DNA of 64,000 nt from Mycobacterium sp. PS03-16. GTDB lineage: Bacteria; Actinomycetota; Actinomycetes; Mycobacteriales; Mycobacteriaceae. Each line of letters starts with the position of its first letter. Positions within the stretch are counted from its first letter, which is position 1. A program made the position numbers and the translations under genes. The stretch covers positions 80,210 to 144,209 of the forward strand of contig NZ_SPQO01000011.1 in the NCBI RefSeq assembly GCF_004570325.1. The letters are read 5' to 3'. Of this stretch, positions 53,162 to 61,666 are shown one piece after another. The notes under the pieces are model-generated. The model was given only the letters and a program-made list of their open reading frames with translations. It was not told the origin of the DNA and did no database searches.

Positions 53162-53701
53162 ATGAGTAAGACCGCGGTCCTCGTCATCGACATGATGAAC
53201 ACCTACGAACACGAAGATGCCGAGAAGTTGACGCCTCACGTCGCCGAGATCATCGATCCCCTCGCCGGGCTGGTCCGCGAGGCGCGGGGCCGCGACGACG
53301 TGGACCTCGTCTACGTGAACGACAACTACGGTGACTTCAGCGCGGAGTTCAGCGACATCGTGCGCTCGGCACTGGAGGGCGCGCGGCCCGACCTGGTCAA
53401 ACCGATCGTCCCCGAACAGGGCTGCCGGGTGATGACCAAGGTGCGCCACAGCGCCTTCTACGCGACGTCACTGGCCTACCTGCTCACCCAGCTGCAGCCG
53501 GAGCGGGTGGTGCTGACCGGTCAGGTCACCGAACAGTGCATCCTCTACACCGCGCTGGACGCCTACGTGCGGCACTTCCCGGTGGTCATCCCCCGCGACG
53601 CGGTCGCCCACATCGACCCCGGCCTCGGCGAGGCGGCGCTGCGGATGATGGAGGAGAACATGAGCGCCGAGGTGATCCCGGCGGCGGACTGCCTGCGGTA
53701 G
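53162..53701 (+). CDS. Isochorismatase-like cysteine hydrolase
   Basis: 179 residues. The triad D10 (LVIDMMN), K93 (MTKVRHSAF) and C126 (TGQVTEQCILYTALDAY) is typical of the isochorismatase/nicotinamidase superfamily. The metal-binding Asp-His-His of true nicotinamidase is not evident, so PncA function is unlikely. It diverges from nadE across 43 bp. The substrate is unknown. Confidence 0.82.
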   Translation: MSKTAVLVIDMMNTYEHEDAEKLTPHVAEIIDPLAGLVREARGRDDVDLVYVNDNYGDFSAEFSDIVRSALEGARPDLVKPIVPEQGCRVMTKVRHSAFYATSLAYLLTQLQPERVVLTGQVTEQCILYTALDAYVRHFPVVIPRDAVAHIDPGLGEAALRMMEENMSAEVIPAADCLR

Positions 53702-53745
53702 CCGCGCCGACGTTTGCCACCGCACCACCCGGGTAGCCGCTCGCC

Positions 53746-56178
53746 ATGGCGATGGATCGCATTGCCGCGCCGTGGGGTTCCCGCACGCCCTACGGCCGTG
53801 GCCAGAATTGGCCCACCCGCGTCGACTCCTACCTCGCCGACGGCGTGGATTCCGGCTCCGTCCACTGGGTGCAGTCCGCGTCGGTGCTGCACTCCAACGG
53901 CGACGGCATCGACATCGGCGTCACCGGCGGGCGCATCGTCGGCGTCCGGGGGCGCGCCCACGACCGCGTCAACCACGGCCGGGTGGACCCGAAGGATCTG
54001 TTCGGCTGGCAGGCCAACCACTCGCCGGATCGGCTGACCGTCCCGCTGATCCGGATGGACGGTGAACTCGTCGAAACCGACTGGGACACCGCGATGGACC
54101 GGATCGTGCAGCGCAGCCGGCAGCTTCTCGATACCCTGGGGCCGAGTTCGATCGGCTTCTACGCCTCCGGTCAGCTGTTCCTCGAGGAGTACTACACCCA
54201 GGGGGTCATCGCCCACGGCGCCATCGGGACCAATCACGTCGACGGCAACACCCGGCTGTGCACGGCGACCGCGGCCGAAGCCCTCAAGGAGTCGTTCGGC
54301 TGTGACGGCCAGCCCGGCTCCTACACCGACGTCGACCACGCCGATGTGATCGCGCTGTACGGCCACAACGTCGCCGAGACACAGACCGTGCTGTGGATGC
54401 GGATGCTCGACCGCCTCGAAGGCGCCGATCCGCCGAAGCTGGTGTGCATCGATCCGAGGATGACCCCGGTCGCCCGCCGCGCCACCGTCCACCTCGCGCC
54501 GCTGCCCGGCACGAACGTCGCGCTGATGAACGGTCTGCTGCACGAGATCGTCCGCAACGACTGGGTGGACCACGACTACATCGAGGCGCACACCGTGGGC
54601 TTCGCCGAGTTGCGCAAACGGGTGGCGGAGTTCCCGCCGGAGCGCGTCGCCGAGATCTGCCGGGTGCCCGCCGCGGACCTGCGGGAGGCGGCGCGGCTGA
54701 TCGGCACCGCGACCGCGCTGCTGTCCACGGTGCTGCAGGGCTTCTACCAGTCCCACCAGGCCACGGCGGCCGCGGTGCAGGTCAACAACGTCCACCTGGT
54801 GCGCGGCATGCTGGGCCGGCCGGGCTGCGGGGTGCTGCAGATGAACGGCCAGCCGACCGCGGAGAACACCCGCGAGTGCGGCGCCGACGGCGACCTGGCC
54901 GCATTCCGCAACTGGTCCAACGACTCTCACATCGAAGACCTCGCGCGCGTCTGGAACATCGAGATGAACCAGATCCCGCACTACGCCCCGCCCACCCATG
55001 CCATGCAGATGTTCCGCTACGCCGAGCAGGGCACGCTGCGGTTGCTGTGGATCAGCGCGACCAACCCCGCGGTGTCCCTGCCCGAACTGGCCCGCATCCG
55101 CCGCATCCTCGCCGACGAACGACTGTTCGTGGTGGTGCAGGACATGTTCTGCACCGAGACCGCCGAACTGGCCGACGTGGTGTTGCCCGCCGCGGGATGG
55201 GGTGAGAAGACCGGCACCTTCACCAACGCCGACCGCACCGTGCACCTGTCCGAACGGGCGATCGATCCCCCGGGACAGGCCAGGGCCGACCTCGACATCT
55301 TCCTCGACTACGCCCGCCGCATGGACTTCCGCGACAAGGACGGCAACCCGCTGCCGGCCTGGACCGACCCCGAATCGGCGTTCGAGGCGTGGAAGAAGTG
55401 CAGCGCCGGGCGGCCGTGCGACTACACCGGCCTGAGCTATGAGCTGTTGCGGGGCAGGGGTAGCGGCGGCATCCAATGGCCGTGCAACGCAGACAATCCC
55501 GACGGCACCGAACGGCTCTACGCCGACGGGAGGTTCTGGGCCCACCCCGACTACTGCGAGGCCTACGGCAAGGATCTGATCACCGGCGCACCGCTGGAAC
55601 CCACCGAGTACCGGGCGATGAACCCCGACGGCAGAGGCATCATCAAGGCCGCCGAGTACGTCGAGCCGCACGAACCGCCCGGGCCCGACCATCCGTACGC
55701 GCTCATCACCGGCCGCACGCTCTACCAGTTCCACACCCGCACCAAGACCGCACGGGCACCGCAGCTGCGCCGCGCCGCGCCCGAACCGTGGGTGGAGCTC
55801 TCGGCGGCCGACGCGCGCCGGGAGGGCATCGCCGAAGGCGACGTCGTCGAGGTCACCACGCCGCGTGGCTGCGTCATCGCCCCGTGCCGGATCAGCGGCA
55901 TCCGCGACGGCGTGCTGTTCGTGCCCTTTCACTACGGCTACTGGGACTCCGATCTCCCCGACGGGCACCATCGCGCGGCCAACGAACTCACGCTCACCGA
56001 TTGGGATCCGGTGTCCAAGCAGCCGATCTTCAAGACTGCCGCCGCCCGGGTGCGCCGGCTGCACGCCGGCACGTCGCCCGCACCGGCACCCACCACCACC
56101 GGGTCGGCACCGGTCGGCGACCGGGTCGCGCCCACCGCCGGCGGAGCGGGCGCCGAAGCCGACGAGGAGCTGCCGTGA
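53746..56178 (+). CDS. Molybdopterin oxidoreductase lacking the N-terminal [4Fe-4S] cysteines
   Basis: 810 residues of the DMSO-reductase/assimilatory nitrate-reductase family. The molybdenum-ligand cysteine C172 is in VDGNTRLCTATA, and C-terminal MGD-binding blocks (ALITGRTLYQFHTRTKT, HYGYWD) are intact. The N-terminal cluster motif is destroyed: WVQSASVLHSNGDG (41-54) has S, H and D where relatives usually have Cys, and GRVDPKDL (79-85) lacks the fourth ligand. It may work without the cluster or be a diverged enzyme. It overlaps the next gene by 4 bp. No Tat signal is seen. Confidence 0.85.
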   Translation: MAMDRIAAPWGSRTPYGRGQNWPTRVDSYLADGVDSGSVHWVQSASVLHSNGDGIDIGVTGGRIVGVRGRAHDRVNHGRVDPKDLFGWQANHSPDRLTVPLIRMDGELVETDWDTAMDRIVQRSRQLLDTLGPSSIGFYASGQLFLEEYYTQGVIAHGAIGTNHVDGNTRLCTATAAEALKESFGCDGQPGSYTDVDHADVIALYGHNVAETQTVLWMRMLDRLEGADPPKLVCIDPRMTPVARRATVHLAPLPGTNVALMNGLLHEIVRNDWVDHDYIEAHTVGFAELRKRVAEFPPERVAEICRVPAADLREAARLIGTATALLSTVLQGFYQSHQATAAAVQVNNVHLVRGMLGRPGCGVLQMNGQPTAENTRECGADGDLAAFRNWSNDSHIEDLARVWNIEMNQIPHYAPPTHAMQMFRYAEQGTLRLLWISATNPAVSLPELARIRRILADERLFVVVQDMFCTETAELADVVLPAAGWGEKTGTFTNADRTVHLSERAIDPPGQARADLDIFLDYARRMDFRDKDGNPLPAWTDPESAFEAWKKCSAGRPCDYTGLSYELLRGRGSGGIQWPCNADNPDGTERLYADGRFWAHPDYCEAYGKDLITGAPLEPTEYRAMNPDGRGIIKAAEYVEPHEPPGPDHPYALITGRTLYQFHTRTKTARAPQLRRAAPEPWVELSAADARREGIAEGDVVEVTTPRGCVIAPCRISGIRDGVLFVPFHYGYWDSDLPDGHHRAANELTLTDWDPVSKQPIFKTAAARVRRLHAGTSPAPAPTTTGSAPVGDRVAPTAGGAGAEADEELP

Positions 56179-56654
56179 AACTCGCCATGGCCCTGCGCGA
56201 ACTGCACCGCTCGGAACTGCGGCTGGCGCGCAGCCTCGATGCGATCGCCGCGCGTCACCACACCGACCACGGCATCCATCACGTGGCGGTCGACCTCGCC
56301 GGCTGGTCACGCGAACACGTCGCGCTGATCGCCGAGACCGGCCCCCGGTACGGGACCCGGATGCGGGAACATCCGCGCACGGCCGCACTCGCCGAGTCAG
56401 CACAGGAGTGGCTGGCCGACCGGATGGGCCGCCGCCCGGAGCCCGCGCTGCTGCTGCTCGCCGACCTGCGCCGGCTGCACCGCGAGGCCGCCGGCGTGTC
56501 ACTGGACTGGGAACTGCTCGCCCAGGGCGCCCAGGCCGCCAAGGACCAACGGCTGCTCGAACTCACCCAGCGGTGCCATCCCCAGTCGCTGCGCCAGATG
56601 CGCTGGGCCAATGCCATGCTCAAGGAACTCTCGCCGCAGGCCCTGGCGAATTGA
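56175..56654 (+). CDS. Helical hypothetical protein coupled to the molybdopterin oxidoreductase
   Basis: 159 residues from GTG 56175. It is predicted to be almost all helical, with many His, Glu and Asp residues early (LHRSE, HHTDHGIHHVAVD). Its ferritin-like or hemerythrin-like spacing suggests a metal-binding four-helix bundle, but this is not proven. Coupled translation with the molybdenum enzyme suggests a partner or chaperone. I do not recognise the family. Confidence 0.65.
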   Translation: MKLAMALRELHRSELRLARSLDAIAARHHTDHGIHHVAVDLAGWSREHVALIAETGPRYGTRMREHPRTAALAESAQEWLADRMGRRPEPALLLLADLRRLHREAAGVSLDWELLAQGAQAAKDQRLLELTQRCHPQSLRQMRWANAMLKELSPQALAN

Positions 56655-56717
56655 CGGCGGTCGGCTGACGCGCCGGCTCGACAACGCGTGACCGCCGGTC
56701 GACTCTTCGCGCGGACG

Positions 56718-56723
56718 TAGTCT
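56718..56723 (+). promoter_or_regulatory. -10 element for a leaderless sirtuin mRNA
   Basis: TAGTCT, a full TANNNT match, lies at -13 to -8 from the GTG at 56731. Confidence 0.6.
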
Positions 56724-56730
56724 GGACAGG

Positions 56731-57567
56731 GTGGAATCCCCTGAACTGGTCGGTCTGCTGGCGGGCCGCCGCGTCGCCGTGCTCACCGGCGCAGGCATGT
56801 CGACCGACTCCGGCATCCCCGACTACCGGGGGCCCGATTCGCCGCCGAGCAATCCCATGACCATCCGGCAGTTCACCTCCGACCCGGCCTACCGCCGCCG
56901 GTATTGGGCGCGCAACCACGTCGGCTGGCGGCACATGGCCGCCACCCTGCCCAACGCGGGCCATCGCGCACTGGCCGCGCTGGAGCGCACCGGTGTGGTC
57001 AGCGGGTTGATCACCCAGAACGTGGACCTGCTGCACACCAAGGCCGGCAGCCGGCACGTGATCGATCTGCACGGCACCTACGCTCAGGTGCTCTGCCTCG
57101 ATTGCGGGCACACCATGTCGCGCGCCAGGCTCGCCGACCTGCTGGAGGCCGCCAATCCCGGCTTCCTGGAGCGCGCGGAGGCCGTCGGCGGCATCGCGGT
57201 GGCCCCCGACGCCGACGCGATGATCGACGACACCGACCGCTTTCGCATCGTCGACTGCCCGGTGTGTGGCGGCATGCTCAAACCCGACATCGTCTACTTC
57301 GGCGAGAGCGTGCCCAAAGAGCGGGTCGAGCGGGCGTACGCGCTGGTCGACGACGCCGACGTGCTGCTCGTCGCCGGATCCTCGTTGACCGTGTTCTCCG
57401 GCTACCGATTCGTCCGCCACGCCGTGGCCCACCAGATGCCGGTCGCGATCATCAACCGCGGACCCACCCGCGGCGACGATCTGGCGACCGTGAAACTCGA
57501 CAACGGCTGCTCACCCATGCTGGCGCTGTTGGCCGACGAGCTGCCCGCGCTGGCGAGTTCGGTTTAG
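56731..57567 (+). CDS. Sir2-family NAD-dependent protein deacylase (sirtuin)
   Basis: 278 residues. GAGMSTDSGIPDYRG (20-34) and ITQNVD (94-99) bind NAD, H114 in VIDLHG is the general base, and the zinc ribbon is C122/C125 (CLDC) and C176/C179 (CPVC). The long insertion between the cysteine pairs is typical of class II (SIRT4-like) sirtuins. It would deacylate proteins or use NAD in another way. Its GTG start is supported by a leaderless -10 hexamer. It does not match the usual M. tuberculosis gene order here. Confidence 0.87.
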   Translation: MESPELVGLLAGRRVAVLTGAGMSTDSGIPDYRGPDSPPSNPMTIRQFTSDPAYRRRYWARNHVGWRHMAATLPNAGHRALAALERTGVVSGLITQNVDLLHTKAGSRHVIDLHGTYAQVLCLDCGHTMSRARLADLLEAANPGFLERAEAVGGIAVAPDADAMIDDTDRFRIVDCPVCGGMLKPDIVYFGESVPKERVERAYALVDDADVLLVAGSSLTVFSGYRFVRHAVAHQMPVAIINRGPTRGDDLATVKLDNGCSPMLALLADELPALASSV

Positions 57568-57572
57568 ATGGC

Positions 57573-58199
57573 GTGGTGCTCACACTCCTCGATCAGTTCA
57601 GACCCGCCCCCGGGCCGGTGACCGGACGATGGGCGGTCGGTGTCGGTGACACGCTGGCCCGGCTGGCCCCGGTCCCCGAACCGCTGCGCGACCTGGTGCG
57701 CTTGCTCAACACGTTCGGCGGCCTGGCGATCAGCGCCGAGGACATCGAGATCGACGGTGACGCCGCCGACTGGTCCGACGTCACCGCCGTCGAAACCCAC
57801 CGGCTCCTCGGCTATCTGCTGTCGGGTGCGCTGGACAAGCAGGTCGGCCGGCTGCCGCTGCCGTGGTTCCCGTTCCGCGGCGCCGTGGTCGGCCTGGCGG
57901 CGCAGGCCGCGCTGACCGTGGTCGTCGCCACCGCGGGCACCGTGGTGCCCGGCGCCTTCGAGGTGCGCATCCCCGCCGAGGTCACCTACCGCGGCGTGCT
58001 GCGGGAGCGCACCCTGTCCCCCGGCGTGCTGGCGGCGCTGCTGCTCGCCGACCGGGCCGTGCGCGACGCGCTGACGGCGACGGCCGAGGCGAACGGAGTC
58101 CCGGTCCGCCCCGCCGACGACGATGCGGTCGACGCGGCCCGCCGCCGCGCGCAGCGCATCACCGAACTGGTCAGCTGGGTACGCGAACGCGCCGCCTGA
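57573..58199 (+). CDS. Hypothetical protein downstream of the sirtuin
   Basis: 208 residues from GTG 57573 (a second GTG follows immediately). It contains hydrophobic patches (VGLAAQAALTVVVATAGTVVP) and a C-terminal helical region rich in charged residues (DAARRRAQRITELV). No family recognised. It starts 5 bp after the sirtuin stop, so the two genes are probably co-transcribed. Confidence 0.62.
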   Translation: MVLTLLDQFRPAPGPVTGRWAVGVGDTLARLAPVPEPLRDLVRLLNTFGGLAISAEDIEIDGDAADWSDVTAVETHRLLGYLLSGALDKQVGRLPLPWFPFRGAVVGLAAQAALTVVVATAGTVVPGAFEVRIPAEVTYRGVLRERTLSPGVLAALLLADRAVRDALTATAEANGVPVRPADDDAVDAARRRAQRITELVSWVRERAA

Positions 58200-58208
58200 C
58201 GCCGTGAC

Positions 58209-59324
58209 TCAGACGGCCACCAGGTCGTCGGCGTGCACCGCCGGACGGCGCATCTCGGCGGGCAGCTCGGAGGTGGAGCGGCCGATCATCGTGGCCAGCT
58301 CGGCGGCGTCGTAGGCCACCACCCCGCGCGCCACCATGCTGGCGTCCTGAGCGCGCAACTCGACCACGTCACCGCCGTAGAACCGCCCCGACAGCCCGGT
58401 GATACCCGCGGGCAACAGTGAGCGACGATGCCCGACAACGGCTTTCACCGCCCCGTCATCCAACGTCAGGGCGCCGGTCGATTCCGCGGCGTAGCGCACC
58501 CAGAACCGCCGCGCGGACATGCGTTCGGCGCGCGGCGCGAACACCGTGCCCACCGAGGCGTCGGCCAGCGCGGTCGCCGCATCGGCGGCCGCCGCCAACA
58601 GCACCGGCACCCCGGCGTCGGCCGCCAGCAGCGCTGAGGACAGCTTGGACGCCATCCCGCCGGTGCCGAGATGGCTGCCGCGCCCGGCGATCACACCGTC
58701 CAGGTCGGCCGGGCCGGACACCTCGGGGATGAACCGCGCCGGATCGTCCTCGGTCGCCTTGCGGGGATCGCCGTCGTAGAGCCCGTCGATGTCGGACAGC
58801 AGGATCAGCGCGTCGGCGCCGACGAGGTGGGCCACCAGCGCCGAGAGCCGGTCGTTGTCGCCGAACCGGATCTCGTTGGTGGCCACGGTGTCGTTCTCGT
58901 TGACGATCGCGACCGCGTGCAGCGCCCGCAACCGGTCCAGGGTGCGCTGAGCGTTGGTGTGCTGCACCCGCATCGAGATGTCGTGCGCGGTCAGCAGTAC
59001 CTGCCCGACCGTGCGCTCGTAGCGGGCGAACGCCGCGCTCCACGAGTTGATCAGCGCCACCTGACCCACGCTGGCCGCGGCCTGTTTGGTCGCCAGGTCG
59101 GTCGGCCGCTTCGACAGCCGCAGCGGTTCGATCCCCGCCGCGATCGCGCCGGAGGACACGATCACCACATCCGACCCGGCGCGCATCCGCTTCTCGATGG
59201 CCTCGACCAGCGTGGCCAACCGGTTGGCGTCGAACACGCCCGCCGGAGTGGTCAACGCGGTGGTGCCGATCTTGACCACGACGCTGCGCGCGGTGCGCAC
59301 GGCCTCGCGGTGCCGGCTGCTCAC
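58209..59324 (-). CDS. proB: Glutamate 5-kinase
   Basis: 371 residues from GTG 59324. [30 protein letters not shown] and INENDTV-type [18 protein letters not shown] are the amino-acid kinase motifs, and a C-terminal PUA domain follows ([20 protein letters not shown] region). It phosphorylates glutamate for proline synthesis. The GTG overlaps the obg stop (GTGA), so obg and proB are translationally coupled, as in many actinobacteria. Confidence 0.94.
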   Translation of the reverse strand: MSSRHREAVRTARSVVVKIGTTALTTPAGVFDANRLATLVEAIEKRMRAGSDVVIVSSGAIAAGIEPLRLSKRPTDLATKQAAASVGQVALINSWSAAFARYERTVGQVLLTAHDISMRVQHTNAQRTLDRLRALHAVAIVNENDTVATNEIRFGDNDRLSALVAHLVGADALILLSDIDGLYDGDPRKATEDDPARFIPEVSGPADLDGVIAGRGSHLGTGGMASKLSSALLAADAGVPVLLAAAADAATALADASVGTVFAPRAERMSARRFWVRYAAESTGALTLDDGAVKAVVGHRRSLLPAGITGLSGRFYGGDVVELRAQDASMVARGVVAYDAAELATMIGRSTSELPAEMRRPAVHADDLVAV

Positions 59325-60778
59325 GCGTCGCCTTCTTCCTCGCCGCCCGGCTGGCGCCGTTCCCGGCGGGCGACCTTGCGTTCGGCGGCCGAGACCCGGT
59401 CGGTCTGCTCGAGGCGCACATCGGTACCGCGTCCCGACATCTGCATGTCCACCCCGGCGGGTGTCTGCGGCTCCCAGTCGAAGGTCATGTCGCCGATGGT
59501 CACCGCGCAACCCGGGCGCGCGCCCAGGCGCAGCAGTTCATCCTCCACGCCGAGGCGGGCCAACCGGTCACCGAGGTAGCCAACGGCCTCGTCGTTGTCG
59601 AAATCGGTCTGGGCGATCCACCGCTCGGGCCGGGTGCCGCGCACCACGAACCCGCCCTGCCCGTCGGGCGCGACGGTGAAGCCGGTCTCGTCGACCGGGA
59701 TGGGCCGGATGACGGGGCGGCGCGGCACGATCGCCGGCTGGGCCTCCCGGTAGGTACGCACCATCTCCCACAGCGCGAACGTCAACGGTCGCAGACCATC
59801 CCGCGAGACGGTGGAGATTTCGTAGACCGGCCAGCCGAACCGCTGCGCCACCTCCTCGCGGACGAAGTCGGCCAGCTCGCGCGCGTCGGGGACGTCGATC
59901 TTGTTGAGCACCACCGCCCGTGGGCGGTCGGCGAGATCGCCGAGCGTGGTGTCACCCTGCAGGGTGGGGCGGTACGCCGCGAGTTCGGCTTCCAGCGCCT
60001 CGATGTCGGAGACGGGGTCACGGCCGGGTTCCATGGTGGCGCAGTCGACGACGTGCACCAGCACCGCGCAGCGTTCGATGTGGCGCAGGAACTCCAGGCC
60101 GAGTCCGCGGCCCTGCGACGCGCCGGGGATCAGGCCGGGGACGTCGGCGACGGTGAAGGTGTGGTCCCCGGCGGACACCACGCCGAGGTTGGGCACCAGG
60201 GTGGTGAACGGATAGTCGGCGATCTTCGGTTTGGCCGCCGAGATCGTCGACACCAGGGAGGATTTGCCGGCAGACGGGAAGCCGATCAGGCCGACGTCGG
60301 CGACGGTCTTGAGCTCGAGGGTGAGGTCGCGGGCCTCGCCCTTCTCGCCGAGGAGCGCGAAACCCGGGGCCTTGCGGGCCCGCGACGCCAGCGCGGCGTT
60401 ACCCAGTCCGCCGCGCCCGCCCGCGGCCGCTTCGAAGCGGGTGCCCGCGCCGACCAGATCGGCCAGCACGCGGCCCTGTTCGTCGAGGACGACGGTGCCG
60501 TCGGGAACCTTCACCTCGAGGTCGGCGCCGGCCGCACCGTCGCGATTGCTGCCCGCGCCCTGCTTCCCCGACGGGGCGACGACGTGGGGGTGGAAATGGA
60601 AGTCGAGCAGCGTGTGCACCTGCGGATCGACGACCAGCACGATGCTGCCGCCGCGGCCGCCGTTGCCGCCGTCGGGACCGCCGAGCGGTTTGAATTTCTC
60701 GCGGTGCACCGAGGCACACCCATTTCCGCCATTACCCGCGCGCGCGTGGATCACCACACGGTCGACGAAGCGAGGCAT
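59321..60778 (-). CDS. obg: Obg-family GTPase
   Basis: 485 residues. The glycine-rich Obg fold occupies the first 160 residues (GGDGG-like repeats such as [11 protein letters not shown]). The G1 motif GFPSAGKS is at 166-173, with DVPGLIPGA and NKIDVPDA following. A C-terminal OCT domain is present. Obg binds ribosomes and ppGpp and is essential in 50S assembly. It is downstream of rplU-rpmA and upstream of proB. Confidence 0.96.
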   Translation of the reverse strand: MPRFVDRVVIHARAGNGGNGCASVHREKFKPLGGPDGGNGGRGGSIVLVVDPQVHTLLDFHFHPHVVAPSGKQGAGSNRDGAAGADLEVKVPDGTVVLDEQGRVLADLVGAGTRFEAAAGGRGGLGNAALASRARKAPGFALLGEKGEARDLTLELKTVADVGLIGFPSAGKSSLVSTISAAKPKIADYPFTTLVPNLGVVSAGDHTFTVADVPGLIPGASQGRGLGLEFLRHIERCAVLVHVVDCATMEPGRDPVSDIEALEAELAAYRPTLQGDTTLGDLADRPRAVVLNKIDVPDARELADFVREEVAQRFGWPVYEISTVSRDGLRPLTFALWEMVRTYREAQPAIVPRRPVIRPIPVDETGFTVAPDGQGGFVVRGTRPERWIAQTDFDNDEAVGYLGDRLARLGVEDELLRLGARPGCAVTIGDMTFDWEPQTPAGVDMQMSGRGTDVRLEQTDRVSAAERKVARRERRQPGGEEEGDA

Positions 60779-60803
60779 CGGACTCCCTTTGGCTCAAACG
60801 ACT

Positions 60804-60850
60804 GTGAAGCTGCTGCGATCCTCCCTGGGGGAAACTCGCAACAGCTTCAC
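60804..60850 (-). terminator. Long imperfect hairpin between rpmA and obg
   Basis: The 15-nt arms (60804-60818 and 60836-60850) are inverted repeats with one non-matching pair. On the minus-strand transcript that pair is a G-U wobble, so the RNA stem is fully paired; on the plus strand it would be C-A. A 17-nt loop separates the arms. The hairpin lies 26 nt after the rpmA stop, so it may attenuate read-through into obg or protect the upstream message. Confidence 0.6.
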
Positions 60851-60875
60851 ATTCGCGACGGAAGTCCCCGGGGTG

Positions 60876-61142
60876 TCAGTTCTCCGGCTGCGGGACCGGG
60901 ACGATGTTGACCATCTTGCGGCCACGGCGGCTGCCGAACTCGACCGCACCGGCGGCGGTCGCGAACAGCGTGTCGTCGCCACCACGGCCGACGTTCACAC
61001 CGGGATGGAAATGGGTGCCGCGCTGGCGGACGATGATCTCGCCGGCCTTGACGACCTGACCGCCGAACCGCTTGACGCCGAGCCGCTGGGCGGCGGAGTC
61101 ACGACCGTTGCGCGAGCTGGACGCGCCCTTCTTGTGTGCCAT
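60876..61142 (-). CDS. rpmA: 50S ribosomal protein L27
   Basis: 88 residues. The N-terminus [20 protein letters not shown] is the mature L27 type (no cleaved extension), and [20 protein letters not shown] follows. L27 reaches the peptidyl-transferase centre. It is 44 bp after rplU in the same operon. Confidence 0.97.
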   Translation of the reverse strand: MAHKKGASSSRNGRDSAAQRLGVKRFGGQVVKAGEIIVRQRGTHFHPGVNVGRGGDDTLFATAAGAVEFGSRRGRKMVNIVPVPQPEN

Positions 61143-61186
61143 TTATCGACTCCCGCTCGATGCTTGATTCTTCGCCTGACGGCTCA

Positions 61187-61498
61187 TCATTTGATGCCGG
61201 TGACCTTCAGGACCGTCAGCTGCTGACGGTGACCCTGACGCTTGTGGTAGCCGGTCTTGTTCTTGAACTTGTGGATCCGGATCTTCGGGCCCTTGGTGTG
61301 CTCGAGCACCTCACCGGTGACCGCGACCTTGGCGAGGTCCTCGGCCTTGGTCGTGACGTCGGCGCCGTCGACGACCAGCGTGACGGGCAGCGAGACGGAC
61401 GCGCCGGCATCGGCGTCGAGCTTCTCGACCTTCACGACGTCACCGACCGCGACCTTGTACTGCTTGCCGCCGGTCTTGACGATTGCGTAGCTCGCCAT
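61187..61498 (-). CDS. rplU: 50S ribosomal protein L21
   Basis: 103 residues. [20 protein letters not shown] and [20 protein letters not shown] with GHRQ are the L21 signature. It binds 23S rRNA near L20. It heads the rplU-rpmA-obg-proB unit and is preceded by a clear SigA promoter and a leader of about 125 nt. Confidence 0.97.
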   Translation of the reverse strand: MASYAIVKTGGKQYKVAVGDVVKVEKLDADAGASVSLPVTLVVDGADVTTKAEDLAKVAVTGEVLEHTKGPKIRIHKFKNKTGYHKRQGHRQQLTVLKVTGIK

Positions 61499-61630
61499 CG
61501 TTGGTCTACCTCTTCATATCGCGGGCGCGCGCTACCCGAGGGTGCGTGCGCGGGTCTTGGGGTGCGGGGCTCGGACTCATCGCCCACCTGGTCCCGCTGC
61601 CGCCGACATACGCCTGGCGACAACCGCTCT

Positions 61631-61660
61631 AGGGTACGTGAGCAGCGGGTAGAGGGTCAA
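61631..61660 (-). promoter_or_regulatory. SigA-type promoter of the rplU-rpmA operon
   Basis: On the minus strand TTGACC (61660-61655), an 18-bp spacer and TACCCT (61636-61631) make a strong housekeeping promoter. Transcription should start near 61624, giving a leader of roughly 125 nt before rplU. That leader is long enough for ribosomal-protein feedback control. The -35 element lies only 7 bp after the rne stop. Confidence 0.7.
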
Positions 61661-61666
61661 ACCGCG

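Noticed and set aside
53162..53701. Annotation of the hydrolase as nicotinamidase PncA because it adjoins nadE
   Set aside because: The Asp-Lys-Cys triad is present but the metal-binding Asp-His-His of PncA is not evident.
53563..56502. Long open frame on the minus strand opposite the molybdopterin oxidoreductase (over 900 codons)
   Set aside because: High-GC codon bias keeps the opposite frame open; it is composed of low-complexity R/G/V/D-rich sequence with no family similarity, while the plus strand has clear motifs.
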